Below are positions 1 through 6,835 of a DNA stretch of 9,100 bases, piece by piece. The stretch spans positions 1 to 9,100 of the forward strand of contig DAINMX010000261.1 of the NCBI GenBank assembly GCA_036736205.1, written 5' to 3'. The notes under the pieces were generated by a model. That model saw only the letters and a list, made by a program, of their open reading frames with translations. It had not been told where the DNA came from and did no database searches. Every line of letters begins with the position of its first letter. Position 1 is the stretch's first letter. The DNA comes from XYA12-FULL-58-9 sp001798605 (lineage in GTDB: Bacteria > Myxococcota > XYA12-FULL-58-9). Made by a program: the position numbers and the translations under genes.

Positions 1-690
1 TACCTTCTGACGGGGGGACTCGGCCAGATCGGACTTGTCGTTGCCGCACAGTTGGCCCGCTCCGTACGAGCTCGATTGACGCTCGTGCAACGCACCGTTT
101 TGCCTGCGCGTGATGGTTGGGATGAATGGCTCGCTTCGCATGCCGACGACGATGCGATTAGCAAGAAAGTCCGTGCGGTGCGCGAGCTCGAGAGGTTGGG
201 GGCCGAGGTGCTCCTCGTCATTGCCGACGTCACCAGCGAAGAGGCTATGGATCGCGCCGTCAAAGAGACCTGCGCGCGGTTCGGCACCTTGCACGGGGTC
301 ATTCACAATGCCGGCTCTTTGACCTTCGGCTCACAGACAACTATCAGCGAGCTGACACTCGCCCAGTACGAAGAGGTAGCTGCGCCNNNNNNNNNNTCTT
401 GGCGTGTATGTGCTTGAGCGCATCGTCCGGGATTTGCCACTCGATTTCGTGGTGCTGAGCTCCACGGCCTCGACGATCCTCGGCGGTCTCAGTTTTTCTG
501 CCGATTCGGGGTGTGGTTGGTTCATGGAGATGTTTGCGGTGAAGCAGTCACAACAGTGCAAGACCCCGTGGCTCTCGGTGAGCTGGGACGGTTGGGTCTT
601 TCATATGCAACCGCACGAAACCACGGAGATCACTCCAGCCGAAGGGCCTGATGTAGTGCAGCGGGTTTTTCTGGGAGGCTTCGGACCCAG
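1..690 (+). other. Ketoreductase (KR) domain, catalytic subdomain, lacking the active-site Tyr and Asn
   Basis: The domain starts inside the Rossmann fold: the NADPH-binding motif TGGLGQIG is at bases 10-33. It is followed by the ADV segment and by the LHGVIHNAG strand near 289-315, and after the gap by the VVLSSTAS strand (active-site Ser about residue 20, bases 461-463). Normal PKS ketoreductases carry Tyr 13 residues after this Ser and Asn four further on. Here the corresponding segment is GGLSFSADSGCGWF (bases 485-523) and contains no Tyr at all, and no Asn. The following linker (SKTSLQPRLDKW, ending about 736) is the one typical between KR and carrier domains in hybrid synthases. NADPH binding looks possible, but beta-keto reduction is unlikely by family knowledge. 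Confidence 0.85.
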
Positions 691-3600
691 GGTTATTGTC
701 TCAAAGACATCGCTGCAACCGCGCTTGGACAAATGGAGCAACCGGGTATGGCTGCGCAAGGACAAGGAAGATTCGAGAGCACCATTGCACTCAAGGCCGG
801 AATTGAACAGCGAGTATGTGGCGCCGACGACACCCGTGGAAAAACGGCTTGCTGAGATCTGGGCAAATGCTCTCGGTCTCGAGCAGCTCGGAGTCTACGA
901 CAACTTCTTTGAGCTTGGCGGACACTCCTTGCTCGGGACCCAGATTGCGTCGAAGATCCGCGTTGAATTTCAAGTCGATCTCTCGTTGCGGAAAATGCTT
1001 GAGGCTCCAACAATAGCCGGGCAAGCGGCGGCAATCGTGGCACTTCGCGGCGAGACGAACGATGTTACTGCAGCACCGTTTTTTCAAAGCGCGCCGGAGG
1101 CTCGTTTTGAGCCGTTCGCTCTCAATGACACACAAAGCGCCATGTGGCTGGGGCGAAGCGGCTATTTTGACGCAGGTGCTGTGGGCGGAATGTCGGCGAG
1201 TCAATTTGAGTTACCGGCGGCATTGATTCCGCAGTTTGAGGCAGCCTGGAATAAGATCCAGGAACGTCACGACGCGTTTCGAACCACCTTCCTCACCGAT
1301 GCCCAACAGGTGGTTCAGCGCCATGCAGGTGGTTGTCCGATTCCCGTCGAGGATTTGTCTTCTTTGAGTCCTTCAGAGATGAAAAAGGCCGTCGAGGACA
1401 CCAGGCGGCGCTTGTTGCTTTCCCAACCCGATGTCAGCAAACTTCCGCTGTGTCGATTCTTGGCACAACGGGTCAGTGACGAGCAAGTGGTTGTCCATTT
1501 TGCTCAGCCCCATTTGTTGACCGATGGTCATAGCTACTACCAAGTCATGTGGTCTGACTTCACCCGCTACTTGGCCGGCGTGGAACCCGACAAGTTGGAG
1601 ATCACATTCAGAGACTGCGTCTTGACTCAGGCCGACCAACAAGGAAAAGGCACGGAAGAAACCGACTACTGGCACGAACGACTGCCCTCGTTGCCGTGGG
1701 GCCCGATCTTGCCGTTGTCGCGTCCGCTTACACCGAACGTCGAGGCCACGCCAAGGTGGTTTGCAGTCGAGGTTGGAGGCGAGCGTTCAGAACGCCTCAA
1801 GGAAATGGCATCAAGCCACGCTGTATCACTGTCGGCGACGATGTTGGGCTGTTACATGGAGGTGCTGCGGCTGTGGAGTGAAAGCTCGGATTTCTTGATC
1901 GGGGTAGCACAGGGTGAGAGACCAAACCTTCATCCCAAGGTAGGCGATATTGTCGGTACGTTTTCCAGCCTGTTGCTGGTGAGCCCCGGCTCTGCCTCTG
2001 AATCTTTGGAAACCAATATCGCTCGAGCTCAGCGACAAATGGTTTCTCAGAGCGGCTTTCGCGGTTGGAGTGCTCTTCGTGAGCTCGGCCGGCTGCGGGG
2101 GGGCACTTCGACGACGGCAGTACCTGTTGGTTTCAACAGTGTGGTGGGAAAACCCGGGATGGGGACCAGCACCGAGGCTGCGGTTTCAACCATTCAGGGT
2201 CACACTATTTGGGACGTGACAACGCAGGCGCTGTTGATGTTGACGGTAATCGAGGATCGAAACGGCCTCGTCTGCATATTTGATGGACGGCCGGAGCTCT
2301 GGTTGCCAGATACCATCGAGTCTTTGGCGCAAGCCATGATGGAATTGCTCGATCGCCTGGCAACGGACAGCGCTGCGTGGAGTGCCGCGAGCTCAGATTT
2401 GACGGCCGACCTGGCGGCGCTCCAGAGGTTGCCAACATCGTGCGAGATCAGTGACATGCATCGTTTGCCGGAATATCTGCAACGGTATGCATGTCCGTTC
2501 CCTGCCCCCACGCCGATCAATACCGAAAACATGTCGGCGCCGCCGGTCCGTGTGGCTACCCAGTTGAGTGCACCACACCGTTTGGATGGGTCTTTTGTGC
2601 ACATGGCCACTACTCGTGGCAACGAGATTGCAGTGGTCACCCCGGGAGGGTCGACAACGTATGATGAGCTTCAGCGACGTGCCACGGCCATCGGTCACGG
2701 CTTGGCTGAATTGGGAGTCGGACCGGGGCAGTTGGTGGGGATCGATTTGGGGGGCGGTTGGGAGGATTTGGCTGTGGCGTTGGCGATCCTCGGTCAAGGC
2801 GCTGGGTTCGTCATGGCCCCACCCGCTGGTGGCGAACCCGTTTGCCGAAGTTTGGATCTGGGACTGGTGATTTCGGCCAATCGGGATGCCCACCCATGGC
2901 ATGATGGTGTCTCAGTCATCGCCGTTGACGCCTTAACTGTGACTCCCCAAGTCGAAAAACCTGGCGAGCCAGAACCGACTTGGCCAGCCGTCGGTATCCT
3001 CGCGGCGCCATCGACCCCCGAGGAGAAGGTTGCGCTGTTTGGACACGATGCCGCCGGGCGGGCGGTCGCCAGATTGTGCGGACTCATGGAACTGAGACCA
3101 GGTGAACGGGCGTTGCTGTTGGCTCCCTTGAGCCAAGGGCTCGGTTTGTTCGCGGCGTTGGGGTCACTGTCGGTGGGGGCTACCCTGGTTATGCCTGACG
3201 CTGCCAATCCGTACACCGTTTCTTCGCAATGGCTCGCGAGCCGCGAGGTCAGCATATGCATCGGATCTTCAGAGCTGATGAAGTGCATGAACCTTGAGGG
3301 CGGTGGACTCCCGTCGCTCAAACGTCTCGTGACCAGTGATGACCGGCCGATAGAACACAACGCTGAACGAATCGTCATCGGGGGCCCGTGGGAAGCAGGC
3401 ATCTGGTCGGTGGGCACCGCATCAGATGATGACCCACATGGCGTCAGTCGCGTGTGGCCCATCTCGGACGAGCCGATTTGTGTGTGGGACGACGATGATC
3501 GCCCACGGCCCGTGTGGGTCGTGGGTGAAGCTCGTATGAGCGGCGAGACCCTAGCGTATGGGTACGTGAATGACCCGCAAACAACCGCCGCCGCATTTCG

Positions 3601-4246
3601 ACCGCACCCTAGAGGTGGCTCTCGATTGCTGCACAGCGGCTTGTTGAGCCGGCGAATGCCCAGCGGTGAAGCTCAACTCCTCGGTCGTCTGGATGCGGAC
3701 CGCATCAACCTGCACGGACATCGGGTACTCTTGCGTGAGGTCGAAGCGTTTTTGAACAACGCAGAAGGGGTCGAGGAGGCTGTGGTCTTTCGTAGCCAAG
3801 ACGCTTTGGGCCGATGGCGCCCCGTCGCTTGTGTGCTCGCAAAGACCGACGCCGACCTCTCACCCGAAGCTCTACAGCATCGCGTATCAATGGAGATGTC
3901 GGAATATTGTGCACCAATGGCCATTTTTGTCGCCGATGCGTTGCCAACCACCCCCCATGGTGAGCTAGACCGAGCGCGTGTGACAGAACTGTTTTCCTTG
4001 CCGGTGACCTTACCTGCAGATGTTTCGTCGCCTCAGCCCACAGAGCACGTACTGATGACGATGTGGAAGGAACTATTGAACATTGATGAGATCGGTGTTG
4101 GGGACAATTTCTTCGCCCTCGGTGGTGACTCTCTGTTGGCGACCCTTTTGCTCGACCGCATCTCCGAGCGTTATGGGCACACAGTGTCTATGGCGGCGCT
4201 GGTGCTGGGCGGTTCCGTGCGGGCATTGGCTTCACACCTGAAATAG
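1..4246 (+). CDS. Hybrid PKS-NRPS megasynthase, 3' part (KR-ACP-Cy-like-A-like-PCP), interrupted by an assembly gap
   Basis: This is the C-terminal part of a multimodular assembly-line enzyme that would act in the cytosol on chains tethered to carrier proteins. The gene is open from base 1 in frame 1 to the Ns at 387-396, then continues in frame 2 from 398 to the TAG at 4244-4246. The GTG at 404 is not a real start, because ketoreductase sequence runs straight across the gap. Residue numbers in the domain entries count that GTG codon as 1 (1280 residues to the stop). Visible domains in order are: ketoreductase, carrier protein (Ser175), heterocyclization-type condensation domain (about 233-655), adenylation-type domain (about 726-1195), carrier protein (Ser1243). 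No thioesterase or reductase follows, so the chain must be released by another protein or passed on. Catalytic motifs of all three enzymatic domains are altered while both carrier serines are kept. Hybrid PKS-NRPS assignment is firm; the product is unknown. Confidence 0.93.
387..396. other. Assembly gap (10 Ns) with wrong implied length
   Basis: Ten Ns interrupt the ketoreductase. Sequence before the gap reads in frame 1 (ending YEEVAAP) and after it in frame 2 (beginning LGVYVLER). Family ketoreductases have a stretch like APKVxGTxVL here, so about two residues (Lys-Val) are missing, which would need about 6 bases instead of 10. The N run is therefore a placeholder, and the apparent frame change is not evidence of a pseudogene. 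The missing residues include the position of the usual catalytic lysine of polyketide ketoreductases, so that residue cannot be assessed. Confidence 0.9.
815..1048 (+). other. Acyl/peptidyl carrier protein domain 1
   Basis: Residues about 138-215 form a carrier domain of normal length. The sequence VYDNFFELGGHSLLGTQI holds the phosphopantetheine-attachment Ser175 (bases 926-928). It is the carrier that would hold the chain delivered by the upstream PKS module to the Cy-like domain. All core features (helix 1 EKRLAEIWANALGL, the DNFF loop and the LGGHSLL motif) are intact, unlike the enzymatic domains around it. Confidence 0.93.
1100..2368 (+). other. Condensation-superfamily domain of the heterocyclization (Cy) type with altered active-site motifs
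   Basis: Residues about 233-655 follow the Cy subfamily pattern: FALNDTQSAMWLGR (238-251), RHDAFRT (288-294), YWHERLPSLP (422-431), SLSATMLGCYMEVLRLWS (475-492), HPKVGDIVGTFSSLLL (510-525) and VPVGFNS (573-579). Cy domains condense and cyclodehydrate Cys, Ser or Thr to thiazoline or oxazoline rings. The key motifs are changed. DxxxxDxxS reads PHLLTDGHS (369-377): the first Asp is Pro, and a His stands where condensation domains keep the second His of HHxxxDG. GDFTS reads GTFSS. PVVFTS reads PVGFNS, so the catalytic Thr is Asn578. By eye the catalytic Asp downstream aligns with Met612. The fold assignment is strong; ring formation is doubtful, but simple condensation remains possible. Confidence 0.85.
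2579..3988 (+). other. Adenylation-type domain, predicted catalytically dead
   Basis: Residues about 726-1195 align along the whole length of an NRPS adenylation domain: TTYDELQRRA (A1), LAILGQGAGFVMAPP (A2), GETLAYGYVNDPQTTAAAF (A6), LGRLDADRINLHGHRV (A8) and LPTTPHGELDR (A10). The residues for ATP handling are lost. The A3 P-loop (normally SGSTGxPKG) reads APSTPEEKV, with Pro in place of both key glycines. A5 (YGPTE) reads GGPWE. A7 (TGD) reads SGL, losing the ribose-binding Asp at Leu1080. The A10 lysine is Glu1187. The domain is full length and in frame, so it has diverged and is not truncated. It may be structural, with PCP2 loaded in trans. No substrate code can be read with confidence. 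Confidence 0.88.
4031..4243 (+). other. C-terminal peptidyl carrier protein domain 2
   Basis: Residues about 1210-1280 form a complete carrier domain (HVLMTMWKELLNI, then GDNFFALGGDSLLATLLL) with the attachment Ser1243 at bases 4130-4132. The protein ends directly after its last helix (SVRALASHLK). With a defective adenylation domain before it, this carrier would need an amino acid delivered by another enzyme, or would serve as a docking or off-loading site. Confidence 0.93.
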
Positions 4247-4284
4247 CGGTTGGCTCTTTGGGACGCCCAGCCATCGTCCGAAAA
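4247..4284. other. Short convergent intergenic region
   Basis: 38 bp separate the stop codon of the megasynthase from that of the last gene of the minus-strand operon. An interrupted dyad lies at 4252-4272 (GGC and TGGG pairing with CCCA and GCC around ACG, with a four-base bulge), but there is no T-run on either side. A terminator is expected here and none is convincing. Confidence 0.4.
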
Positions 4285-4899
4285 TCATCTGTCAGGGTAG
4301 GCGTTGCGGAGGAGCACGGTCAACCCATTACGAGTCACCAGCTCCGGATCGGCTCTCGTATCGATATAGATGTCGATGGGGGCGAGAAACTCACTCTCCG
4401 GTGGGAGAAACTCCGCCGCATCTTCGATCGACATATCACCGTACTCTTTGGGGACGGGCACGCAATTGGAAGTAACAGCCCCACGCACCGTTTCCCTGGA
4501 AAACTTGTGGTCGGGGTATACGGCCGCAGTGCCACAAATGTACGCCGGCAAGATGGCCTTGCGAGTGACAGATGTAACCACGCTCGGGTGCACAATCACG
4601 GGCCCAAAACCGGAAGCAGCTTGACTGCCCGGATCGCACCCGAGACTCGAGTCTTTGGAGGTCTGCCAATAAGAGGGAGTCCTCGATGCGCTGTCGAGAA
4701 GGACCAAATCCGCGTCGTCAAAAAGCTCCAGAGCATTCAAACCGAGAAAGAGCTCCACCGAAAAATTCACACGCATCGTGATAACACGGTTCTGCCGAAC
4801 CCCGGAGGCAATCGTTGCGCATTCCAGCGATTCTGCGGCACAGCCGAATGCAATCCCGACGATGAGCACACACACTGACATCATCAAGCATCGAGTCAT
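4285..4899 (-). CDS. Exported protein of unknown family, possible lipoprotein (third gene of operon)
   Basis: 204 residues from the ATG at 4899. This start is chosen because it overlaps the stop of the preceding gene in ATGA (4896-4899), has GGTGG a few bases upstream, and puts an N-terminal signal peptide directly at the start: MTRCLMMSVCVLIVGIAFGCAAE. An upstream in-frame start at 4974 would bury that signal behind 25 Arg-rich residues. Cys20 could be lipid-modified, but the residues before it (AFG) are a weak lipobox, so signal peptidase I cleavage is also possible. The mature part has no family I recognise. It is beta-rich in appearance, with a few further cysteines, and ends in TVLLRNAYPDR. 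Tight coupling to the beta-helix lipoprotein gene suggests the two products work together at the cell surface or in the periplasm. The opposite-strand reading frame over the same bases is judged to be a shadow. Confidence 0.8.
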   Translation of the reverse strand: MTRCLMMSVCVLIVGIAFGCAAESLECATIASGVRQNRVITMRVNFSVELFLGLNALELFDDADLVLLDSASRTPSYWQTSKDSSLGCDPGSQAASGFGPVIVHPSVVTSVTRKAILPAYICGTAAVYPDHKFSRETVRGAVTSNCVPVPKEYGDMSIEDAAEFLPPESEFLAPIDIYIDTRADPELVTRNGLTVLLRNAYPDR

Positions 4900-6812
4900 T
4901 CTGGCCACCGCATCCCGGCCAGCTCGCACGGGCAAGCTGTTAACTCTCCGTCTGGCGGCACCTCCTCGGCGCAATTGCCATCTTCGAACGGTAGATCAGC
5001 GGGCCCAATGGCCCCCAACTCGTTACCACAGAAACAAGTCGGCAACCCCAAGCGCCGACCCCAAGTGTTCACAGTACTTTGACTCTTCTTAGTGAAAGGA
5101 CTCACCAGTCCATAACCTAGATTGTTGCGCAAGAGTGCGCCTTCAAGAAACCATATCTTTCCTCCCCACTCTTCGTGAACGATCGGGAAGGTAGCGACGA
5201 TCCCTCCCCGTCGCGGTTGGTCCCAGCAGTCTTTCAGGCCGTTGTCATGGCCTGCACACTCGACGACAACCCCAAACATATTGCTCACGTACTGATATGC
5301 GCCGTCGAGTCGCATGCGGTCCTCATGCCATCCGGCTCGAGTGTTGGGCAGCATGACAATTCCGATCCAAGCACCCGGTTGGCATTCCTTGCTCGAGGTG
5401 AACCGCACCGGATCATGAAAATCGCCGAGAACTTTGAAGCGCACCGACGGTAGCGTCGAGAAATCGCAAGGTTCTAGGTTGTCTGGATCAGGCGTGCACG
5501 CCAACCAACGCTCGACCGTGCTGCCAACAAACAATCCTTGGTCTGTATCGAACTGCATTTCGACGCCATGTTGGACCTCGGTGAGCACACCACCGTAGAG
5601 GTGCTCGGACGGAATCTCCCAACCTGATGGGCAACGCTGCCCACGCATCTCATCACTGATTCCGGTGGGGGGAGCGATGACGATGGTTGACTCGACCACA
5701 TAGGGAATACCCGGATCTCGCCATATTTGGTAGTTGGGGCCACTCCATCCGCCAACGACTTCGATCACATTGGGGGTATTTCCAGTATATTGGCCAAGAG
5801 GGACCGCGCCTAGCGAACCGGCATCAACGCTGATGGGTGGCCCTTGACAGCCCGTGACAGCGTTGTGTTGCCACGATGTGGTGGCCACGGCGTAGACGTC
5901 CTGCACTCGAAAACCTGTGTTCCCACAACCGTCGATCTGGACCCCCTCCAGGGCGAGCGGGGCCTCAAACCCATTGGAGGGGTAGTGCTGACACGAATCA
6001 CCGACAATGTCGACCACCGCCCTGGTGCCCGTTGCCGGGTCCAATATCCCCCGGGCACCACTCAATACAACCCACCGCAGTGCCGAGCTAGGATCCAATT
6101 GGGAGACAAACAGGCGAATACCGTCCCAGATTGCCGGCGGGTCACCTGCACCATCGAAAGCTATCGGGTGCTCTCGGCTTCCTTGAATAATGAGGGCTGC
6201 CGCTGTTGTGCTGCTCTCACCCACGATCAAGGCCGCGTCTTGTTGGAAGAACACCTGCGCACATGCGCCAATAGTCAAAGATGCATTGTCGATATGAATG
6301 ACACCGGTGACTATGTGATGGCCGTCCTGTGCGCGCCAGATCGTCTCTTGGTTGATGTCGCCGAGATGCTCGACCACATTGCCGGGAACGACCAGAGGAC
6401 AACTCACGGTGATTGACGCGGAAAGCCCGGAAACCTCTCCACGCGAGCTCTGAACGGTGGTGCCGGCCCCCTTCACCGGAAGGATGATCTCAGCCTTTCC
6501 TGCGCCAATTGTACGAAACTGGCCTGGCGCGCCTTTGTCAGGCAGAAGAATACCTGCCGGCTCGACGAACAACTGCGAGTAGAGCAAGGCACTCAACTCG
6601 TCATCTGCTGAGGATCCGGTCAACTCGATCTGGATGATGTCATCAATGACCAACTCGGTGCGCCCTTCGCACGACAAGCAGTTGACCACTAGATCACTGT
6701 CTAGGGCGAGAGCAGGAACTGTAGTGCAACCTGAAACTGCGACCGCAATCAACAGCCAAGGTTCAGCGGCATGTGTAAATAAATCCAATGTTTTTCGCAG
6801 AGATGCAAGCAC
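4896..6812 (-). CDS. Cysteine-rich beta-helix-type lipoprotein with N-terminal Ig-like segment (second gene of operon)
   Basis: 638 residues from a GTG at 6812, preceded by TAGGGAG with six bases spacing. An alternative GTG at 6866 overlaps the receptor gene and has no ribosome-binding site. Residues 1-29 form a lipoprotein signal: basic start, hydrophobic LLIAVAV, then lipobox VSGC with the lipidated Cys at 29. Residues about 40-135 resemble a bacterial Ig-like (Big_2) domain, with FRTIGAGKAEII near its end. Two similar beta-helix units follow, at about 158-252 and about 363-517, each opening with IWR and carrying the pattern seen in surface right-handed beta-helix proteins (LTIG, AQVFF, LIVG, PIAF). 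The last 50 residues are Cys-rich (CFC, CPC). The product is likely displayed on the outer membrane as a binding or scaffold protein. No enzyme motif was recognised. It is co-transcribed with the TonB-dependent receptor upstream. Confidence 0.85.
   Translation of the reverse strand: MLASLRKTLDLFTHAAEPWLLIAVAVSGCTTVPALALDSDLVVNCLSCEGRTELVIDDIIQIELTGSSADDELSALLYSQLFVEPAGILLPDKGAPGQFRTIGAGKAEIILPVKGAGTTVQSSRGEVSGLSASITVSCPLVVPGNVVEHLGDINQETIWRAQDGHHIVTGVIHIDNASLTIGACAQVFFQQDAALIVGESSTTAAALIIQGSREHPIAFDGAGDPPAIWDGIRLFVSQLDPSSALRWVVLSGARGILDPATGTRAVVDIVGDSCQHYPSNGFEAPLALEGVQIDGCGNTGFRVQDVYAVATTSWQHNAVTGCQGPPISVDAGSLGAVPLGQYTGNTPNVIEVVGGWSGPNYQIWRDPGIPYVVESTIVIAPPTGISDEMRGQRCPSGWEIPSEHLYGGVLTEVQHGVEMQFDTDQGLFVGSTVERWLACTPDPDNLEPCDFSTLPSVRFKVLGDFHDPVRFTSSKECQPGAWIGIVMLPNTRAGWHEDRMRLDGAYQYVSNMFGVVVECAGHDNGLKDCWDQPRRGGIVATFPIVHEEWGGKIWFLEGALLRNNLGYGLVSPFTKKSQSTVNTWGRRLGLPTCFCGNELGAIGPADLPFEDGNCAEEVPPDGELTACPCELAGMRWPE
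5262..5726 (-). repeat. Second beta-helix unit of the lipoprotein (internal duplication)
   Basis: Residues about 363-517, starting IWRDPGIPYVVESTIVI, then GVEMQFDTDQGLFVG, GDFHDPVRFT and WIGIVML, matching the first unit element by element. It is longer than the first because of inserted Cys-containing loops (GQRCPSGW and LACTPDPDNLEPC). Confidence 0.55.
6057..6341 (-). repeat. First beta-helix unit of the lipoprotein (internal duplication)
   Basis: Residues about 158-252 of the lipoprotein, starting IWRAQDGHHIVTGVIHI and running through ALIVG, GSREHPIAFDG and WDGIRLFV. The same order of elements recurs in the second unit 205 residues later. Boundaries are approximate and the similarity was judged by eye. 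Confidence 0.55.
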
Positions 6813-6818
6813 GGAGGT

Positions 6819-6825
6819 CTCCCTA
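6819..6825 (-). promoter_or_regulatory. Ribosome-binding site for the beta-helix lipoprotein gene
   Basis: On the minus strand the sequence TAGGGAG lies six bases before the GTG at 6812-6810, within the 23-bp gap after the receptor stop codon. It decides the start of the lipoprotein gene in favour of 6812 over the longer in-frame start at 6866. Confidence 0.75.
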
Positions 6826-6835
6826 CGATAACTGC

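Noticed and set aside
404..406. GTG as the start of a separate megasynthase gene
   Set aside because: The residues before it (LG) and the sequence upstream of the gap continue the same ketoreductase fold. The split is caused by the N run.
2794..3462. 222-codon minus-strand frame inside the adenylation-type domain
   Set aside because: It is antisense to a domain with recognisable A motifs on both sides; its translation is Pro/Ser-rich with no motif and is typical of a GC-rich shadow frame.
1..4246. Thiazoline-siderophore synthase feeding the adjacent TonB receptor
   Set aside because: The Cy-like domain lacks cyclodehydration residues, no salicylate or siderophore-specific gene is visible, no Fur box was seen, and the operons converge. 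Adjacency alone does not support the link.
4252..4272. Hairpin in the convergent intergenic region as a bidirectional terminator
   Set aside because: The stem is broken by a four-base bulge, and no T-run follows on either strand.
4258..4878. 206-codon plus-strand frame just after the megasynthase stop
   Set aside because: It lies antisense to the exported-protein gene, starts with TTG, has no ribosome-binding site, and its translation shows no domain or signal. The minus-strand frame has a signal peptide and a 4-bp overlap with its upstream gene.
5844..6416. 190-codon plus-strand frame inside the lipoprotein gene
   Set aside because: It is antisense to the beta-helix repeats, and its translation has no recognisable features.
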